Below, one piece after another: positions 1-15,000 of a DNA stretch of 64,000 nucleotides (positions within the stretch are counted from its first letter, which is position 1; every line of letters starts with the position of its first letter). Source of the stretch: Acanthosepion esculentum (lineage: Eukaryota > Mollusca > Cephalopoda > Sepiida > Sepiidae); the NCBI GenBank assembly GCA_964036315.1, contig OZ038517.1:56113603-56177602 (forward strand), read 5' to 3'. A program made the position numbers and the translations under genes. The notes below the pieces were generated by a model that ran no database searches, was not told the DNA's origin, and saw only the letters and a list, made by a program, of their open reading frames with translations.

Positions 1-3000
1 GTCCAGCATTCACTGCCATATAGGAGGACTGACATTACATAACAGTTCAGTACCCTTTTCTTCGTTTCTGTTGCCTCAAGTCTCTACTTCATCTGTGAGG
101 AGATTGTCCAGCATTCACTGCCATATAGGAGGACTGACATTACATAACAGATCAGTACCCTTTTCTTTGTTTCTGTTGCTTCAAGTCTCTACTTCATCTG
201 TGAGGAGATTGTCCAGCATTCCCTGCCATATAGGAGGACTGACATTACATAACAGTTCAGTACCCTTTTCTTTGTTTCTGTTGCTTCAAGTCTCTACTTC
301 ATCTGTGAGGAGATTGTCCAGCATTCACTGCCATATAGGAGGACTGACATTACATAACAGTTCAGTACCCTTTTCTTTGTTTCTGTTGCTTCAAGTCTCT
401 ACTTCATCTGTGAGGAGATTGTCCAGCATTCACTGCCATATAGGAGGACTGACATTACATAACAGATCAGTACACTTTTCTTTGTTTCTGTTGCTTCAAG
501 TCTCTACTTCATCTGTGAGGAGATTGTCCAGCATTCCCTGCCATATAGGAGGACTGACATTACATAACAGATCAGTACCCTTTTCTTTGTTTCTGTTGCT
601 TCAAGTCTCTACTTCATCTGTGAGGAGATTGTCCAGCATTCCCTGCCATATAGGAGGACTGACATTACATAACAGTTCAGTACCCTTTTCTTTCTTTCTG
701 TTGCTTCAAGTCTCTACTTCATCTGTGAGGAGATTGTCCAGCATTCACTGCCATATAGGAGGACTGACATTACATAACAGTTCAGTACCCTTTTCTTTGT
801 TTCTGTTGCTTCAAGTCTCTACTTCATCTGTGAGGATATTGTCCAGCATTCACTGCCATATAGGAGGACTGACATTACATAACAGTTCAGTACCCTTTTC
901 TTCGTTTCTGTTGCTTCAAGTCTCTACTTCATCTGTGAGGAGATTGTCCAGCATTCCCTGCCATATAGGAGGACTGACATTACATAACAGTTCAGTACCC
1001 TTTTCTTTGTTTCTGTTGCTTCAAGTCTCTACTTCATCTGTGAGGAGATTGTCCAGCATTCACTGCCATATAGGAGGACTGACATTACATAACAGTTCAG
1101 TACCCTTTTCTTTGTTTCTGTTGCTTCAAGTCTCTACTTCATCTGTGAGGAGATTGTCCAGCATTCACTGCCATATAGGAGGACTGACATTACATAACAG
1201 ATCAGTACACTTTTCTTTGTTTCTGTTGCTTCAAGTCTCTACTTCATCTGTGAGGAGATTGTCCAGCATTCCCTGCCATATAGGAGGACTGACATTACAT
1301 AACAGATCAGTACCCTTTTCTTTGTTTCTGTTGCTTCAAGTCTCTACTTCATCTGTGAGGAGATTGTCCAGCATTCCCTGCCATATAGGAGGACTGACAT
1401 TACATAACAGTTCAGTACCCTTTTCTTTGTTTCTGTTGCTTCAAGTCTCTACTTCATCTGTGAGGAGATTGTCCAGCATTCACTGCCATATAGGAGGACT
1501 GACATTACATAACAGATCAGTACACTTTTCTTTGTTTCTGTTGCTTCAAGTCTCTACTTCATCTGTGAGGAGATTGTCCAGCATTCCCTGCCATATAGGA
1601 GGACTGACATTACATAACAGATCAGTACCCTTTTCTTTCTTTCTGTTGCTTCAAGTCTCTACTTCATCTGTGAGGAGATTGTCCAGCATTCCCTGCCATA
1701 TAGGAGGACTGACATTACATAACAGTTCAGTACCCTTTTCTTTGTTTCTGTTGCTTCAAGTCTCTACTTCATCTGTGAGGAGATTGTCCAGCATTCACTG
1801 CCATATAGGAGGACTGACATTACATAACAGTTCAGTACCTTTTTCTTTGTTTCTGTTGCTTCAAGTCTCTACTTCATCTGTGAGGAGATTGTCCAGCATT
1901 CACTGCCATATAGGAGGACTGACATTACATAACAGTTCAGTGCCCTTTTCTTTGTTTCTGTTGCTTCAAGTCTCTACTTCATCTGTGAGGAGATTGTCCA
2001 GCATTCCCTGCCATATAGGAGGACTGACATTATATAACAGATCAGTACCCTTTTCTTTGTTTCTGTTGCTTCAAGTCTCTACTTCATCTGTGAGGAGATT
2101 GTCCAGCATTCACTGCCATATAGGAGGACTGACATTACATAACAGATCAGTACACTTTTCTTTGTTTCTGTTGCTTCAAGTCTCTACTTCATCTGTGAGG
2201 AGATTGTCCAGCATTCCCTGCCATATAGGAGGACTGACATTACATAACAGATCAGTACCCTTTTCTTTGTTTCTGTTGCTTCAAGTCTCTACTTCATCTG
2301 TGAGGAGATTGTCCAGCATTCGCTGCCATATAGGAGGACTGACATTACATAACAGATCAGTACCCTTTTCTTTGTTTCTGTTGCTTCAAGTCTCTACTTC
2401 ATCTGTGAGGAGATTGTCCAGCATTCCCTGCCATATAGGAGGACTGACATTACATAACAGTTCAGTACCCTTTTCTTTGTTTCTGTTGCTTCAAGTCTCT
2501 ACTTCATCTGTGAGGAGATTGTCCAGCATTCACTGCCATATAGGAGGACTGACATTACATAACAGATCAGTACACTTTTCTTTCTTTCTGTTGCTTCAAG
2601 TCTCTACTTCATCTGTGAGGAGATTGTCCAGCATTCCCTGCCATATAGGAGGACTGACATTACATAACAGTTCAGTACCCTTTTCTTTGTTTCTGTTGCT
2701 TCAAGTCTCTACTTCATCTGTGAGGAGATTGTCCAGCATTCACTGCCATATAGGAGGACTGACATTACATAACAGATCAGTACACTTTTCTTTCTTTCTG
2801 TTGCTTCAAGTCTCTACTTCATCTGTGAGGACATTGTCCAGCATTCCCTGCCATATAGGAGGACTGACATTACATAACAGTTCAGTACCCTTTTCTTTGT
2901 TTCTGTTGCTTCAAGTCTCTACTTCATCTGTGAGGAGATTGTCCAGCATTCCCTGCCATATAGGAGGACTGACATTACATAACAGATCAGTACACTTTTC

Positions 3001-6000
3001 TTTCTTTCTGTTGCTTCAAGTCTCTACTTCATCTGTGAGGAGATTGTCCAGCATTCACTGCCATATAGGAGGACTGACATTACATAACAGTTCAGTACCC
3101 TTTTCTTTGTTTCTGTTGCTTCAAGTCTCTACTTCATCTGTGAGGAGATTGTCCAGCATTCACTGCCATATAGGAGGACTGACATTACATAACAGATCAG
3201 TACACTTTTCTTTCTTTCTGTTGCTTCAAGTCTCTACTTCATCTGTGAGGAGATTGTCCAGCATTCCCTGCCATATAGGAGGACTGACATTACATAACAG
3301 TTCAGTACCCTTTTCTTTGTTTCTGTTGCTTCAAGTCTCTACTTCATCTGTGAGGAGATTGTCCAGCATTCACTGCCATATAGGAGGACTGACATTACAT
3401 AACAGATCAGTACCCTTTTCTTTGTTTCTGTTGCTTCAAGTCTCTACTTCATCTGTGAGGAGATTGTCCAGCATTCACTGCCATATAGGAGGACTGACAT
3501 TACATAACAGATCAGTACCCTTTTCTTTGTTTCTGTTGCTTCAAGTCTCTACTTCATCTGTGAGGAGATTGTCCAGCATTCCCTGCCATATAGGAGGACT
3601 GACATTACATAACAGTTCAGTACCCTTTTCTTTGTTTCTGTTGCTTCAAGTCTCTACTTCATCTGTGAGGAGATTGTCCAGCATTCACTGCCATATAGGA
3701 GGACTGACATTACATAACAGTTCAGTACCCTTTTCTTTGTTTCTGTTGCTTCAAGTCTCTACTTCATCTGTGAGGAGATTGTCCAGCATTCACTGCCATA
3801 TAGGAGGACTGACATTACATAACAGATCAGTACCCTTTTCTTTGTTTCTGTTGCTTCAAGTCTCTACTTCATCTGTGAGGAGATTGTCCAGCATTCACTG
3901 CCATATAGGAGGACTGACATTACATAACAGATCAGTACACTTTTCTTTGTTTCTGTTGCTTCAAGTCTCTACTTCATCTGTGAGGAGATTGTCCAGCATT
4001 CCCTGCCATATAGGAGGACTGACATTACATAACAGTTCAGTACCCTTTTCTTCGTTTCTGTTGCCTCAAGTCTCTACTTCATCTGTGAGGAGATTGTCCA
4101 GCATTCACTGCCATATAGGAGGACTGACATTACATAACAGATCAGTACCCTTTTCTTTGTTTCTGTTGCTTCAAGTCTCTACTTCATCTGTGAGGATATT
4201 GTCCAGCATTCACTGCCATATAGGAGGACTGACATTACATAACAGTTCAGTACCCTTTTCTTCGTTTCTGTTGCCTCAAGTCTCTACTTCATCTGTGAGG
4301 AGATTGTCCAGCATTCACTGCCATATAGGAGGACTGACATTACATAACAGATCAGTACACTTTTCTTTGTTTCTGTTGCTTCAAGTCTCTACTTCATCTG
4401 TGAGGAGATTGTCCAGCATTCCCTGCCATATAGGAGGACTGACATTACATAACAGATCAGTACCCTTTTCTTTGTTTCTGTTGCTTCAAGTCTCTACTTC
4501 ATCTGTGAGGAGATTGTCCAGCATTCCCTGCCATATAGGAGGACTGACATTACATAACAGATCAGTACACTTTTCTTTGTTTCTGTTGCTTCAAGTCTCT
4601 ACTTCATCTGTGAGGAGATTGTCCAGCATTCCCTGCCATATAGGAGGACTGACATTACATAACAGTTCAGTACCCTTTTCTTTCTTTCTGTTGCTTCAAG
4701 TCTCTACTTCATCTGTGAGGAGATTGTCCAGCATTCACTGCCATATAGGAGGACTGACATTACATAACAGATCAGTACCCTTTTCTTTGTTTCTGTTGCT
4801 TCAAGTCTCTACTTCATCTGTGAGGATATTGTCCAGCATTCACTGCCATATAGGAGGACTGACATTACATAACAGTTCAGTACCCTTTTCTTCGTTTCTG
4901 TTGCTTCAAGTCTCTACTTCATCTGTGAGGAGATTGTCCAGCATTCCCTGCCATATAGGAGGACTGACATTACATAACAGTTCAGTACCCTTTTCTTTGT
5001 TTCTGTTGCTTCAAGTCTCTACTTCATCTGTGAGGAGATTGTCCAGCATTCACTGCCATATAGGAGGACTGACATTACATAACAGTTCAGTACCCTTTTC
5101 TTTGTTTCTGTTGCTTCAAGTCTCTACTTCATCTGTGAGGAGATTGTCCAGCATTCACTGCCATATAGGAGGACTGACATTACATAACAGATCAGTACAC
5201 TTTTCTTTGTTTCTGTTGCTTCAAGTCTCTACTTCATCTGTGAGGAGATTGTCCAGCATTCCCTGCCATATAGGAGGACTGACATTACATAACAGATCAG
5301 TACCCTTTTCTTTGTTTCTGTTGCTTCAAGTCTCTACTTCATCTGTGAGGAGATTGTCCAGCATTCCCTGCCATATAGGAGGACTGACATTACATAACAG
5401 TTCAGTACCCTTTTCTTTGTTTCTGTTGCTTCAAGTCTCTACTTCATCTGTGAGGAGATTGTCCAGCATTCACTGCCATATAGGAGGACTGACATTACAT
5501 AACAGATCAGTACACTTTTCTTTGTTTCTGTTGCTTCAAGTCTCTACTTCATCTGTGAGGAGATTGTCCAGCATTCCCTGCCATATAGGAGGACTGACAT
5601 TACATAACAGATCAGTACCCTTTTCTTTCTTTCTGTTGCTTCAAGTCTCTACTTCATCTGTGAGGAGATTGTCCAGCATTCCCTGCCATATAGGAGGACT
5701 GACATTACATAACAGTTCAGTACCCTTTTCTTTGTTTCTGTTGCTTCAAGTCTCTACTTCATCTGTGAGGAGATTGTCCAGCATTCACTGCCATATAGGA
5801 GGACTGACATTACATAACAGATCAGTACCCTTTTCTTTGTTTCTGTTGCTTCAAGTCTCTACTTCATCTGTGAGGAGATTGTCCAGCATTCCCTGCCATA
5901 TAGGAGGACTGACATTACATAACAGTTCAGTACCCTTTTCTTTGTTTCTGTTGCTTCAAGTCTCTACTTCATCTGTGAGGAGATTGTCCAGCATTCACTG

Positions 6001-9000
6001 CCATATAGGAGGACTGACATTACATAACAGTTCAGTACCCTTTTCTTTGTTTCTGTTGCTTCAAGTCTCTACTTCATCTGTGAGGAGATTGTCCAGCATT
6101 CACTGCCATATAGGAGGACTGACATTACATAACAGTTCAGTACCCTTTTCTTTGTTTCTGTTGCTTCAAGTCTCTACTTCATCTGTGAGGAGATTGTCCA
6201 GCATTCACTGCCATATAGGAGGACTGACATTACATAACAGATCAGTACACTTTTCTTTGTTTCTGTTGCTTCAAGTCTCTACTTCATCTGTGAGGAGATT
6301 GTCCAGCATTCACTGCCATATAGGAGGACTGACATTACATAACAGATCAGTACACTTTTCTTTGTTTCTGTTGCTTCAAGTCTCTACTTCATCTGTGAGG
6401 AGATTGTCCAGCATTCCCTGCCATATAGGAGGACTGACATTACATAACAGTTCAGTACCCTTTTCTTTCTTTCTGTTGCTTCAAGTCTCTACTTCATCTG
6501 TGAGGAGATTGTCCAGCATTCACTGCCATATAGGAGGACTGACATTACATAACAGTTCAGTACCCTTTTCTTTGTTTCTGTTGCTTCAAGTCTCTACTTC
6601 ATCTGTGAGGATATTGTCCAGCATTCACTGCCATATAGGAGGACTGACATTACATAACAGTTCAGTACCCTTTTCTTCGTTTCTGTTGCCTCAAGTCTCT
6701 ACTTCATCTGTGAGGAGATTGTCCAGCATTCACTGCCATATAGGAGGACTGACATTACATAACAGATCAGTACCCTTTTCTTTGTTTCTGTTGCTTCAAG
6801 TCTCTACTTCATCTGTGAGGATATTGTCCAGCATTCACTGCCATATAGGAGGACTGACATTACATAACAGTTCAGTACCCTTTTCTTCGTTTCTGTTGCC
6901 TCAAGTCTCTACTTCATCTGTGAGGAGATTGTCCAGCATTCACTGCCATATAGGAGGACTGACATTACATAACAGATCAGTACACTTTTCTTTGTTTCTG
7001 TTGCTTCAAGTCTCTACTTCATCTGTGAGGAGATTGTCCAGCATTCCCTGCCATATAGGAGGACTGACATTACATAACAGATCAGTACCCTTTTCTTTGT
7101 TTCTGTTGCTTCAAGTCTCTACTTCATCTGTGAGGAGATTGTCCAGCATTCCCTGCCATATAGGAGGACTGACATTACATAACAGATCAGTACACTTTTC
7201 TTTGTTTCTGTTGCTTCAAGTCTCTACTTCATCTGTGAGGAGATTGTCCAGCATTCCCTGCCATATAGGAGGACTGACATTACATAACAGATCAGTACCC
7301 TTTTCTTTGTTTCTGTTGCTTCAAGTCTCTACTTCATCTGTGAGGAGATTGTCCAGCATTCCCTGCCATATAGGAGGACTGACATTACATAACAGTTCAG
7401 TACCCTTTTCTTTCTTTCTGTTGCTTCAAGTCTCTACTTCATCTGTGAGGAGATTGTCCAGCATTCACTGCCATATAGGAGGACTGACATTACATAACAG
7501 TTCAGTACCCTTTTCTTTGTTTCTGTTGCTTCAAGTCTCTACTTCATCTGTGAGGATATTGTCCAGCATTCACTGCCATATAGGAGGACTGACATTACAT
7601 AACAGTTCAGTACCCTTTTCTTCGTTTCTGTTGCTTCAAGTCTCTACTTCATCTGTGAGGAGATTGTCCAGCATTCCCTGCCATATAGGAGGACTGACAT
7701 TACATAACAGTTCAGTACCCTTTTCTTTGTTTCTGTTGCTTCAAGTCTCTACTTCATCTGTGAGGAGATTGTCCAGCATTCACTGCCATATAGGAGGACT
7801 GACATTACATAACAGTTCAGTACCCTTTTCTTTGTTTCTGTTGCTTCAAGTCTCTACTTCATCTGTGAGGAGATTGTCCAGCATTCACTGCCATATAGGA
7901 GGACTGACATTACATAACAGATCAGTACACTTTTCTTTGTTTCTGTTGCTTCAAGTCTCTACTTCATCTGTGAGGAGATTGTCCAGCATTCCCTGCCATA
8001 TAGGAGGACTGACATTACATAACAGATCAGTACCCTTTTCTTTGTTTCTGTTGCTTCAAGTCTCTACTTCATCTGTGAGGAGATTGTCCAGCATTCCCTG
8101 CCATATAGGAGGACTGACATTACATAACAGTTCAGTACCCTTTTCTTTGTTTCTGTTGCTTCAAGTCTCTACTTCATCTGTGAGGAGATTGTCCAGCATT
8201 CACTGCCATATAGGAGGACTGACATTACATAACAGATCAGTACACTTTTCTTTGTTTCTGTTGCTTCAAGTCTCTACTTCATCTGTGAGGAGATTGTCCA
8301 GCATTCACTGCCATATAGGAGGACTGACATTACATAACAGTTCAGTACCCTTTTCTTTGTTTCTGTTGCTTCAAGTCTCTACTTCATCTGTGAGGAGATT
8401 GTCCAGCATTCACTGCCATATAGGAGGACTGACATTACATAACAGATCAGTACACTTTTCTTTGTTTCTGTTGCTTCAAGTCTCTACTTCATCTGTGAGG
8501 AGATTGTCCAGCATTCCCTGCCATATAGGAGGACTGACATTACATAACAGATCAGTACCCTTTTCTTTGTTTCTGTTGCTTCAAGTCTCTACTTCATCTG
8601 TGAGGAGATTGTCCATCATTCCCTGCCATATAGGAGGACTGACATTACATAACAGTTCAGTACCCTTTTCTTTGTTTCTGTTGCTTCAAGTCTCTACTTC
8701 ATCTGTGAGGAGATTGTCCAGCATTCACTGCCATATAGGAGGACTGACATTACATAACAGTTCAGTACCCTTTTCTTTGTTTCTGTTGCTTCAAGTCTCT
8801 ACTTCATCTGTGAGGAGATTGTCCAGCATTCACTGCCATATAGGAGGACTGACATTACATAACAGATCAGTACACTTTTCTTTGTTTCTGTTGCTTCAAG
8901 TCTCTACTTCATCTGTGAGGAGATTGTCCAGCATTCCCTGCCATATAGGAGGACTGACATTACATAACAGATCAGTACCCTTTTCTTTGTTTCTGTTGCT

Positions 9001-12000
9001 TCAAGTCTCTACTTCATCTGTGAGGAGATTGTCCAGCATTCCCTGCCATATAGGAGGACTGACATTACATAACAGTTCAGTACCCTTTTCTTTGTTTCTG
9101 TTGCTTCAAGTCTCTACTTCATCTGTGAGGAGATTGTCCAGCATTCACTGCCATATAGGAGGACTGACATTACATAACAGATCAGTACACTTTTCTTTGT
9201 TTCTGTTGCTTCAAGTCTCTACTTCATCTGTGAGGAGATTGTCCAGCATTCCCTGCCATATAGGAGGACTGACATTACATAACAGTTCAGTACCCTTTTC
9301 TTTCTTTCTGTTGCTTCAAGTCTCTACTTCATCTGTGAGGAGATTGTCCAGCATTCACTGCCATATAGGAGGACTGACATTACATAACAGTTCAGTACCC
9401 TTTTCTTTGTTTCTGTTGCTTCAAGTCTCTACTTCATCTGTGAGGATATTGTCCAGCATTCACTGCCATATAGGAGGACTGACATTACATAACAGTTCAG
9501 TACCCTTTTCTTCGTTTCTGTTGCCTCAAGTCTCTACTTCATCTGTGAGGAGATTGTCCAGCATTCACTGCCATATAGGAGGACTGACATTACATAACAG
9601 ATCAGTACCCTTTTCTTTGTTTCTGTTGCTTCAAGTCTCTACTTCATCTGTGAGGAGATTGTCCAGCATTCCCTGCCATATAGGAGGACTGACATTACAT
9701 AACAGTTCAGTACCCTTTTCTTTGTTTCTGTTGCTTCAAGTCTCTACTTCATCTGTGAGGAGATTGTCCAGCTTTCACTGCCATATAGGAGGACTGACAT
9801 TACATAACAGATCAGTACCCTTTTCTTTGTTTCTGTTGCTTCAAGTCTCTACTTCATCTGTGAGGAGATTGTCCAGCATTCCCTGCCATATAGGAGGACT
9901 GACATTACATAACAGTTCAGTACCCTTTTCTTTGTTTCTGTTGCCTCAAGTCTCTACTTCATCTGTGAGGATATTGTCCAGCATTCACTGCCATATAGGA
10001 GGACTGACATTACATAACAGATCAGTACACTTTTCTTTGTTTCTGTTGCTTCAAGTCTCTACTTCATCTGTGAGGAGATTGTCCAGTATTCCCTGCCATA
10101 TAGGAGGACTGACATTACATAACAGTTCAGTACCCTTTTCTTTGTTTCTGTTGCTTCAAGTCTCTACTTCATCTGTGAGGAGATTGTCCAGCATTCACTG
10201 CCATATAGGAGGACTGACATTACATAACAGATCAGTACCCTTTTCTTTGTTTCTGTTGCTTCAAGTCTCTACTTCATCTGTGAGGAGATTGTCCAGCATT
10301 CACTGCCATATAGGAGGACTGACATTACATAACAGTTCAGTACCCTTTTCTTTGTTTCTGTTGCTTCAAGTCTCTACTTCATCTGTGAGGAGATTGTCCA
10401 GCATTCACTGCCATATAGGAGGACTGACATTACATAACAGATCAGTACCCTTTTCTTTGTTTCTGTTGCTTCAAGTCTCTACTTCATCTGTGAGGAGATT
10501 GTCCAGCATTCCCTGCCATATAGGAGGACTGACATTACATAACAGTTCAGTACCCTTTTCTTTGTTTCTGTTGCCTCAAGTCTCTACTTCATCTGTGAGG
10601 ATATTGTCCAGCATTCACTGCCATATAGGAGGACTGACATTACATAACAGATCAGTACCCTTTTCTTTGTTTCTGTTGCTTCAAGTCTCTACTTCATCTG
10701 TGAGGAGATTGTCCAGCATTCCCTGCCATATAGGAGGACTGACATTACATAACAGTTCAGTACCCTTTTCTTTCTTTCTGTTGCTTCAAGTCTCTACTTC
10801 ATCTGTGAGGAGATTGTCCAGCATTCCCTGCCATATAGGAGGACTGACATTACATAACAGTTCAGTACCCTTTTCTTTCTTTCTGTTGCTTCAAGTCTCT
10901 ACTTCATCTGTGAGGAGATTGTCCAGCATTCCCTGCCATATAGGAGGACTGACATTACATAACAGTTCAGTACCCTTTTCTTTCTTTCTGTTGCTTCAAG
11001 TCTCTACTTCATCTGTGAGGAGATTGTCCAGCATTCACTGCCATATAGGAGGACTGACATTACATAACAGTTCAGTACCCTTTTCTTTGTTTCTGTTGCT
11101 TCAAGTCTCTACTTCATCTGTGAGGATATTGTCCAGCATTCACTGCCATATAGGAGGACTGACATTATATAACAGTTCAGTACCCTTTTCTTCGTTTCTG
11201 TTGCCTCAAGTCTCTACTTCATCTGTGAGGAGATTGTCCAGCATTCACTGCCATATAGGAGGACTGACATTACATAACAGATCAGTACCCTTTTCTTTGT
11301 TTCTGTTGCTTCAAGTCTCTACTTCATCTGTGAGGAGATTGTCCAGCATTCCCTGCCATATAGGAGGACTGACATTACATAACAGTTCAGTACCCTTTTC
11401 TTTGTTTCTGTTGCTTCAAGTCTCTACTTCATCTGTGAGGAGATTGTCCAGCATTCACTGCCATATAGGAGGACTGACATTACATAACAGTTCAGTACCC
11501 TTTTCTTTGTTTCTGTTGCTTCAAGTCTCTACTTCATCTGTGAGGAGATTGTCCAGCATTCACTGCCATATAGGAGGACTGACATTACATAACAGATCAG
11601 TACCCTTTTCATTGTTTCTGTTGCTTCAAGTCTCTACTTCATCTGTGAGGAGATTGTCCAGCATTCACTGCCATATAGGAGGACTGACATTACATAACAG
11701 ATCAGTACACTTTTCTTTGTTTCTGTTGCTTCAAGTCTCTACTTCATCTGTGAGGAGATTGTCCAGCATTCCCTGCCATATAGGAGGACTGACATTACAT
11801 AACAGTTCAGTACCCTTTTCTTTGTTTCTGTTGCTTCAAGTCTCTACTTCATCTGTGAGGAGATTGTCCAGCATTCCCTGCCATATAGGAGGACTGACAT
11901 TACATAACAGTTCAGTACCCTTTTCATTGTTTCTGTTGCTTCAAGTCTCTACTTCATCTGTGAGGAGATTGTCCAGCATTCCCTGCCATATAGGAGGACT

Positions 12001-15000
12001 GACATTACATAACAGATCAGTACACTTTTCTTTGTTTCTGTTGCTTCAAGTCTCTACTTCATCTGTGAGGAGATTGTCCAGCATTCCCTGCCATATAGGA
12101 GGACTGACATTACATAACAGTTCTGTACCCTTTTCTTTCTTTCTGTTGCTTCAAGTCTCTACTTCATCTGTGAGGAGATTGTCCAGCATTCCCTGCCATA
12201 TAGGAGGACTGACATTACATAACAGATCAGTACACTTTTCATTGTTTCTGTTGCTTCAAGTCTCTACTTCATCTGTGAGGAGATTGTCCAGCATTCCCTG
12301 CCATATAGGAGGACTGACATTACATAACAGTTCAGTACCCTTTTCTTTCTTTCTGTTGCTTCAAGTCTCTACTTCATCTGTGAGGAGATTGTCCAGCATT
12401 CACTGCCATATAGGAGGACTGACATTACATAACAGATCAGTACACTTTTCTTTGTTTCTGATGCTTCAAGTCTCTACTTCATCTGTGAGGAGATTGTCCA
12501 GCATTCCCTGCCATATAGGAGGACTGACATTACATAACAGATCAGTACCCTTTTCATTGTTTCTGTTGCTTCAAGTCTCTACTTCATCTGTGAGGAGATT
12601 GTCCAGCATTCACTGCCATATAGGAGGACTGACATTACATAACAGTTCAGTACCCTTTTCTTTCTTTCTGTTGCTTCAAGTCTCTACTTCATCTGTGAGG
12701 AGATTGTCCAGCATTCACTGCCATATAGGAGGATTGACATTACATAACAGTTCAGTACCCATTTCTTTGTTTCTGTTGCTTCAAGTCTCTACTTCATCTG
12801 TGAGGAGATTGTCCAGCATTCACTGCCATATAGGAGGACTGACACTACATATCAGATCAGTACCCTTTTCTTTGTTTCTGTTGCTTCAAGTCTCTACTTC
12901 ATCTGTGAGGAGATTGTCCAGCATTCACTGCCATATAGGAGGACTGACACTACATAACAGATCAGTACCCTTTTCTTTGTTTCTGTTGCTTCAGGTCTCT
13001 ACTTCATCTGTGAGAAGATTGTCCAGCATTCACTGCCATATAGGAGGACTGACATTACATAACAGATCAGTACCCTTTTCTTTGTTTCTGATGCTTCAAG
13101 TCTCTACTTCATCTGTGAGGAGATTGTCCAGTATTCTCTGCCATATAGGAGGACTGACATTACATAACAGTTCAGTACCCTTTTCTTTCTTTCTGTTGCT
13201 TCAAGTCTCTACTTCATCTGTGAGGAGATTGTCCAGCATTCACTGCCATATAGGAGGACTGACATTACATAACAGTTCCGTACCCTTTTCTTTGTTTCTG
13301 TTGCTTCAAGTCTCTACTTCATCTGTGAGGAGATTGTCCAGTATTCACTGCCATATAGGAGGACTGACATTACATAACAGTTCTGTACCCTTTTCTTTCT
13401 TTCTGTTGCTTCAAGTCTCTACTTCATCTGTGAGGAGATTGTCTAGCATTCACTGCCATATAGGAGGACTGACATTACATAACAGTTCAGTACCCTTTTC
13501 TTTGTTTCTGTTGCTTCAAGTCTCTACTTCATCTGTGAGGAGATTGTCCAGCATTCACTGCCATATAGGAGGACTGACATTACATAACAGTTCAGTACAC
13601 TTTTCTTTCTTTCTGTTGCTTCAAGTTTCTACTTCATCTGTGAGGAGATTTTCCAGCATTCACTGCCATATAGGAGGACTGACACTACATAACAGATCAG
13701 TACCATTTTCTTTGTTTCTGTTGCATCAAGTCTCTACTTCATCTGTGAGGAGATTGTCCAGCATTCACTGCCATATAGGAGGACTGACATTACATAACAG
13801 TTCAGTACACTTTTCTTTCTTTCTGTTGCTTCAAGTCTCTACTTCATCTCTGGGGAGATTGTCCAGCATTCACTGCCATATAGGAGGACTGACATTACAT
13901 AACAGTTCAGTACCCTTTTCTTTGTTTCTGTTGCTTCAAGTCTCTACTTCATCTGTGAGGAGATTGTCCAGCATTCACTGCCATATAGGAGGACTGACAC
14001 TACATAACAGATCAGTACCCTTTTCTTTGTTTCTGTTGCTTCAAGTCTCTACTTCATCTGTGAGGAGATTGTCCAGCATTCACTGCCATATAGGTGGACT
14101 GACATTACATAACAGTTCAGTACCCTTTTCTTTCTTTCTGTTGCTTCAAGTCTCTACTTCATCTGTGAGGAGATTGTCCAGCATTCACTGCCATATAGGA
14201 GGACTGACACTACATAACAGATCAGTACCCTTTTCTTTGTTTCTGTTGCATCAAGTCTCTACTTCATCTGTGAGGAGATTGTCCAGCATTCACTGCCATA
14301 TAGGAGGACTGACATTACATAACAGTTCAGTGCCCTTTTCTTTGTTTCTGTTGCTTCAAGTCTCTACTTCATCTGTGAGGAGATTGTCCAGCATTCACTG
14401 CCATATAGGAGGACTGACATTACATAACAGATCAGTACCCTTTTCTTTGTTTCTGTTGCTTCAAGTCTCTACTTCATCTTTGAGGAGATTGTCCAGCATT
14501 CCCTGCCATATAGGAGGACTGACATTACATAACAGTTCAGTACCCTTTTCTTTCTTTCTGTTGCTTAAAGTCTCTACTTCATCTGTGAGGAGATTGTCCA
14601 GCATTCACTGCCATATAGGAGGACTGACATTACATAACAGTTCAGTACACTTTTCTTTCTTTCTGTTGCTTCAAGTCTCTACTTCATCTCTGGGGAGATT
14701 GTCCAGCATTCACTGCCATATAGGAGGACTGACATTACATAACAGTTCAGTACCCTTTTCTTTGTTTCTGTTGCTTCAAGTCTCTACTTCATCTGTGAGG
14801 AGATTGTCCAGCATTCACTGCCATATAGGAGGACTGACACTACATAACAGATCAGTACCCTTTTCTTTCTTTCTGTTGCTTCAAGTCTCTACTTCATCTG
14901 TGAGGAGATTGTCCAGCATTCACTGCCATATAGGTGGACTGACATTACATAACAGTTCAGTACACTTTTCTTTCTTTCTGTTGCTTCAAGTCTCTACTTC

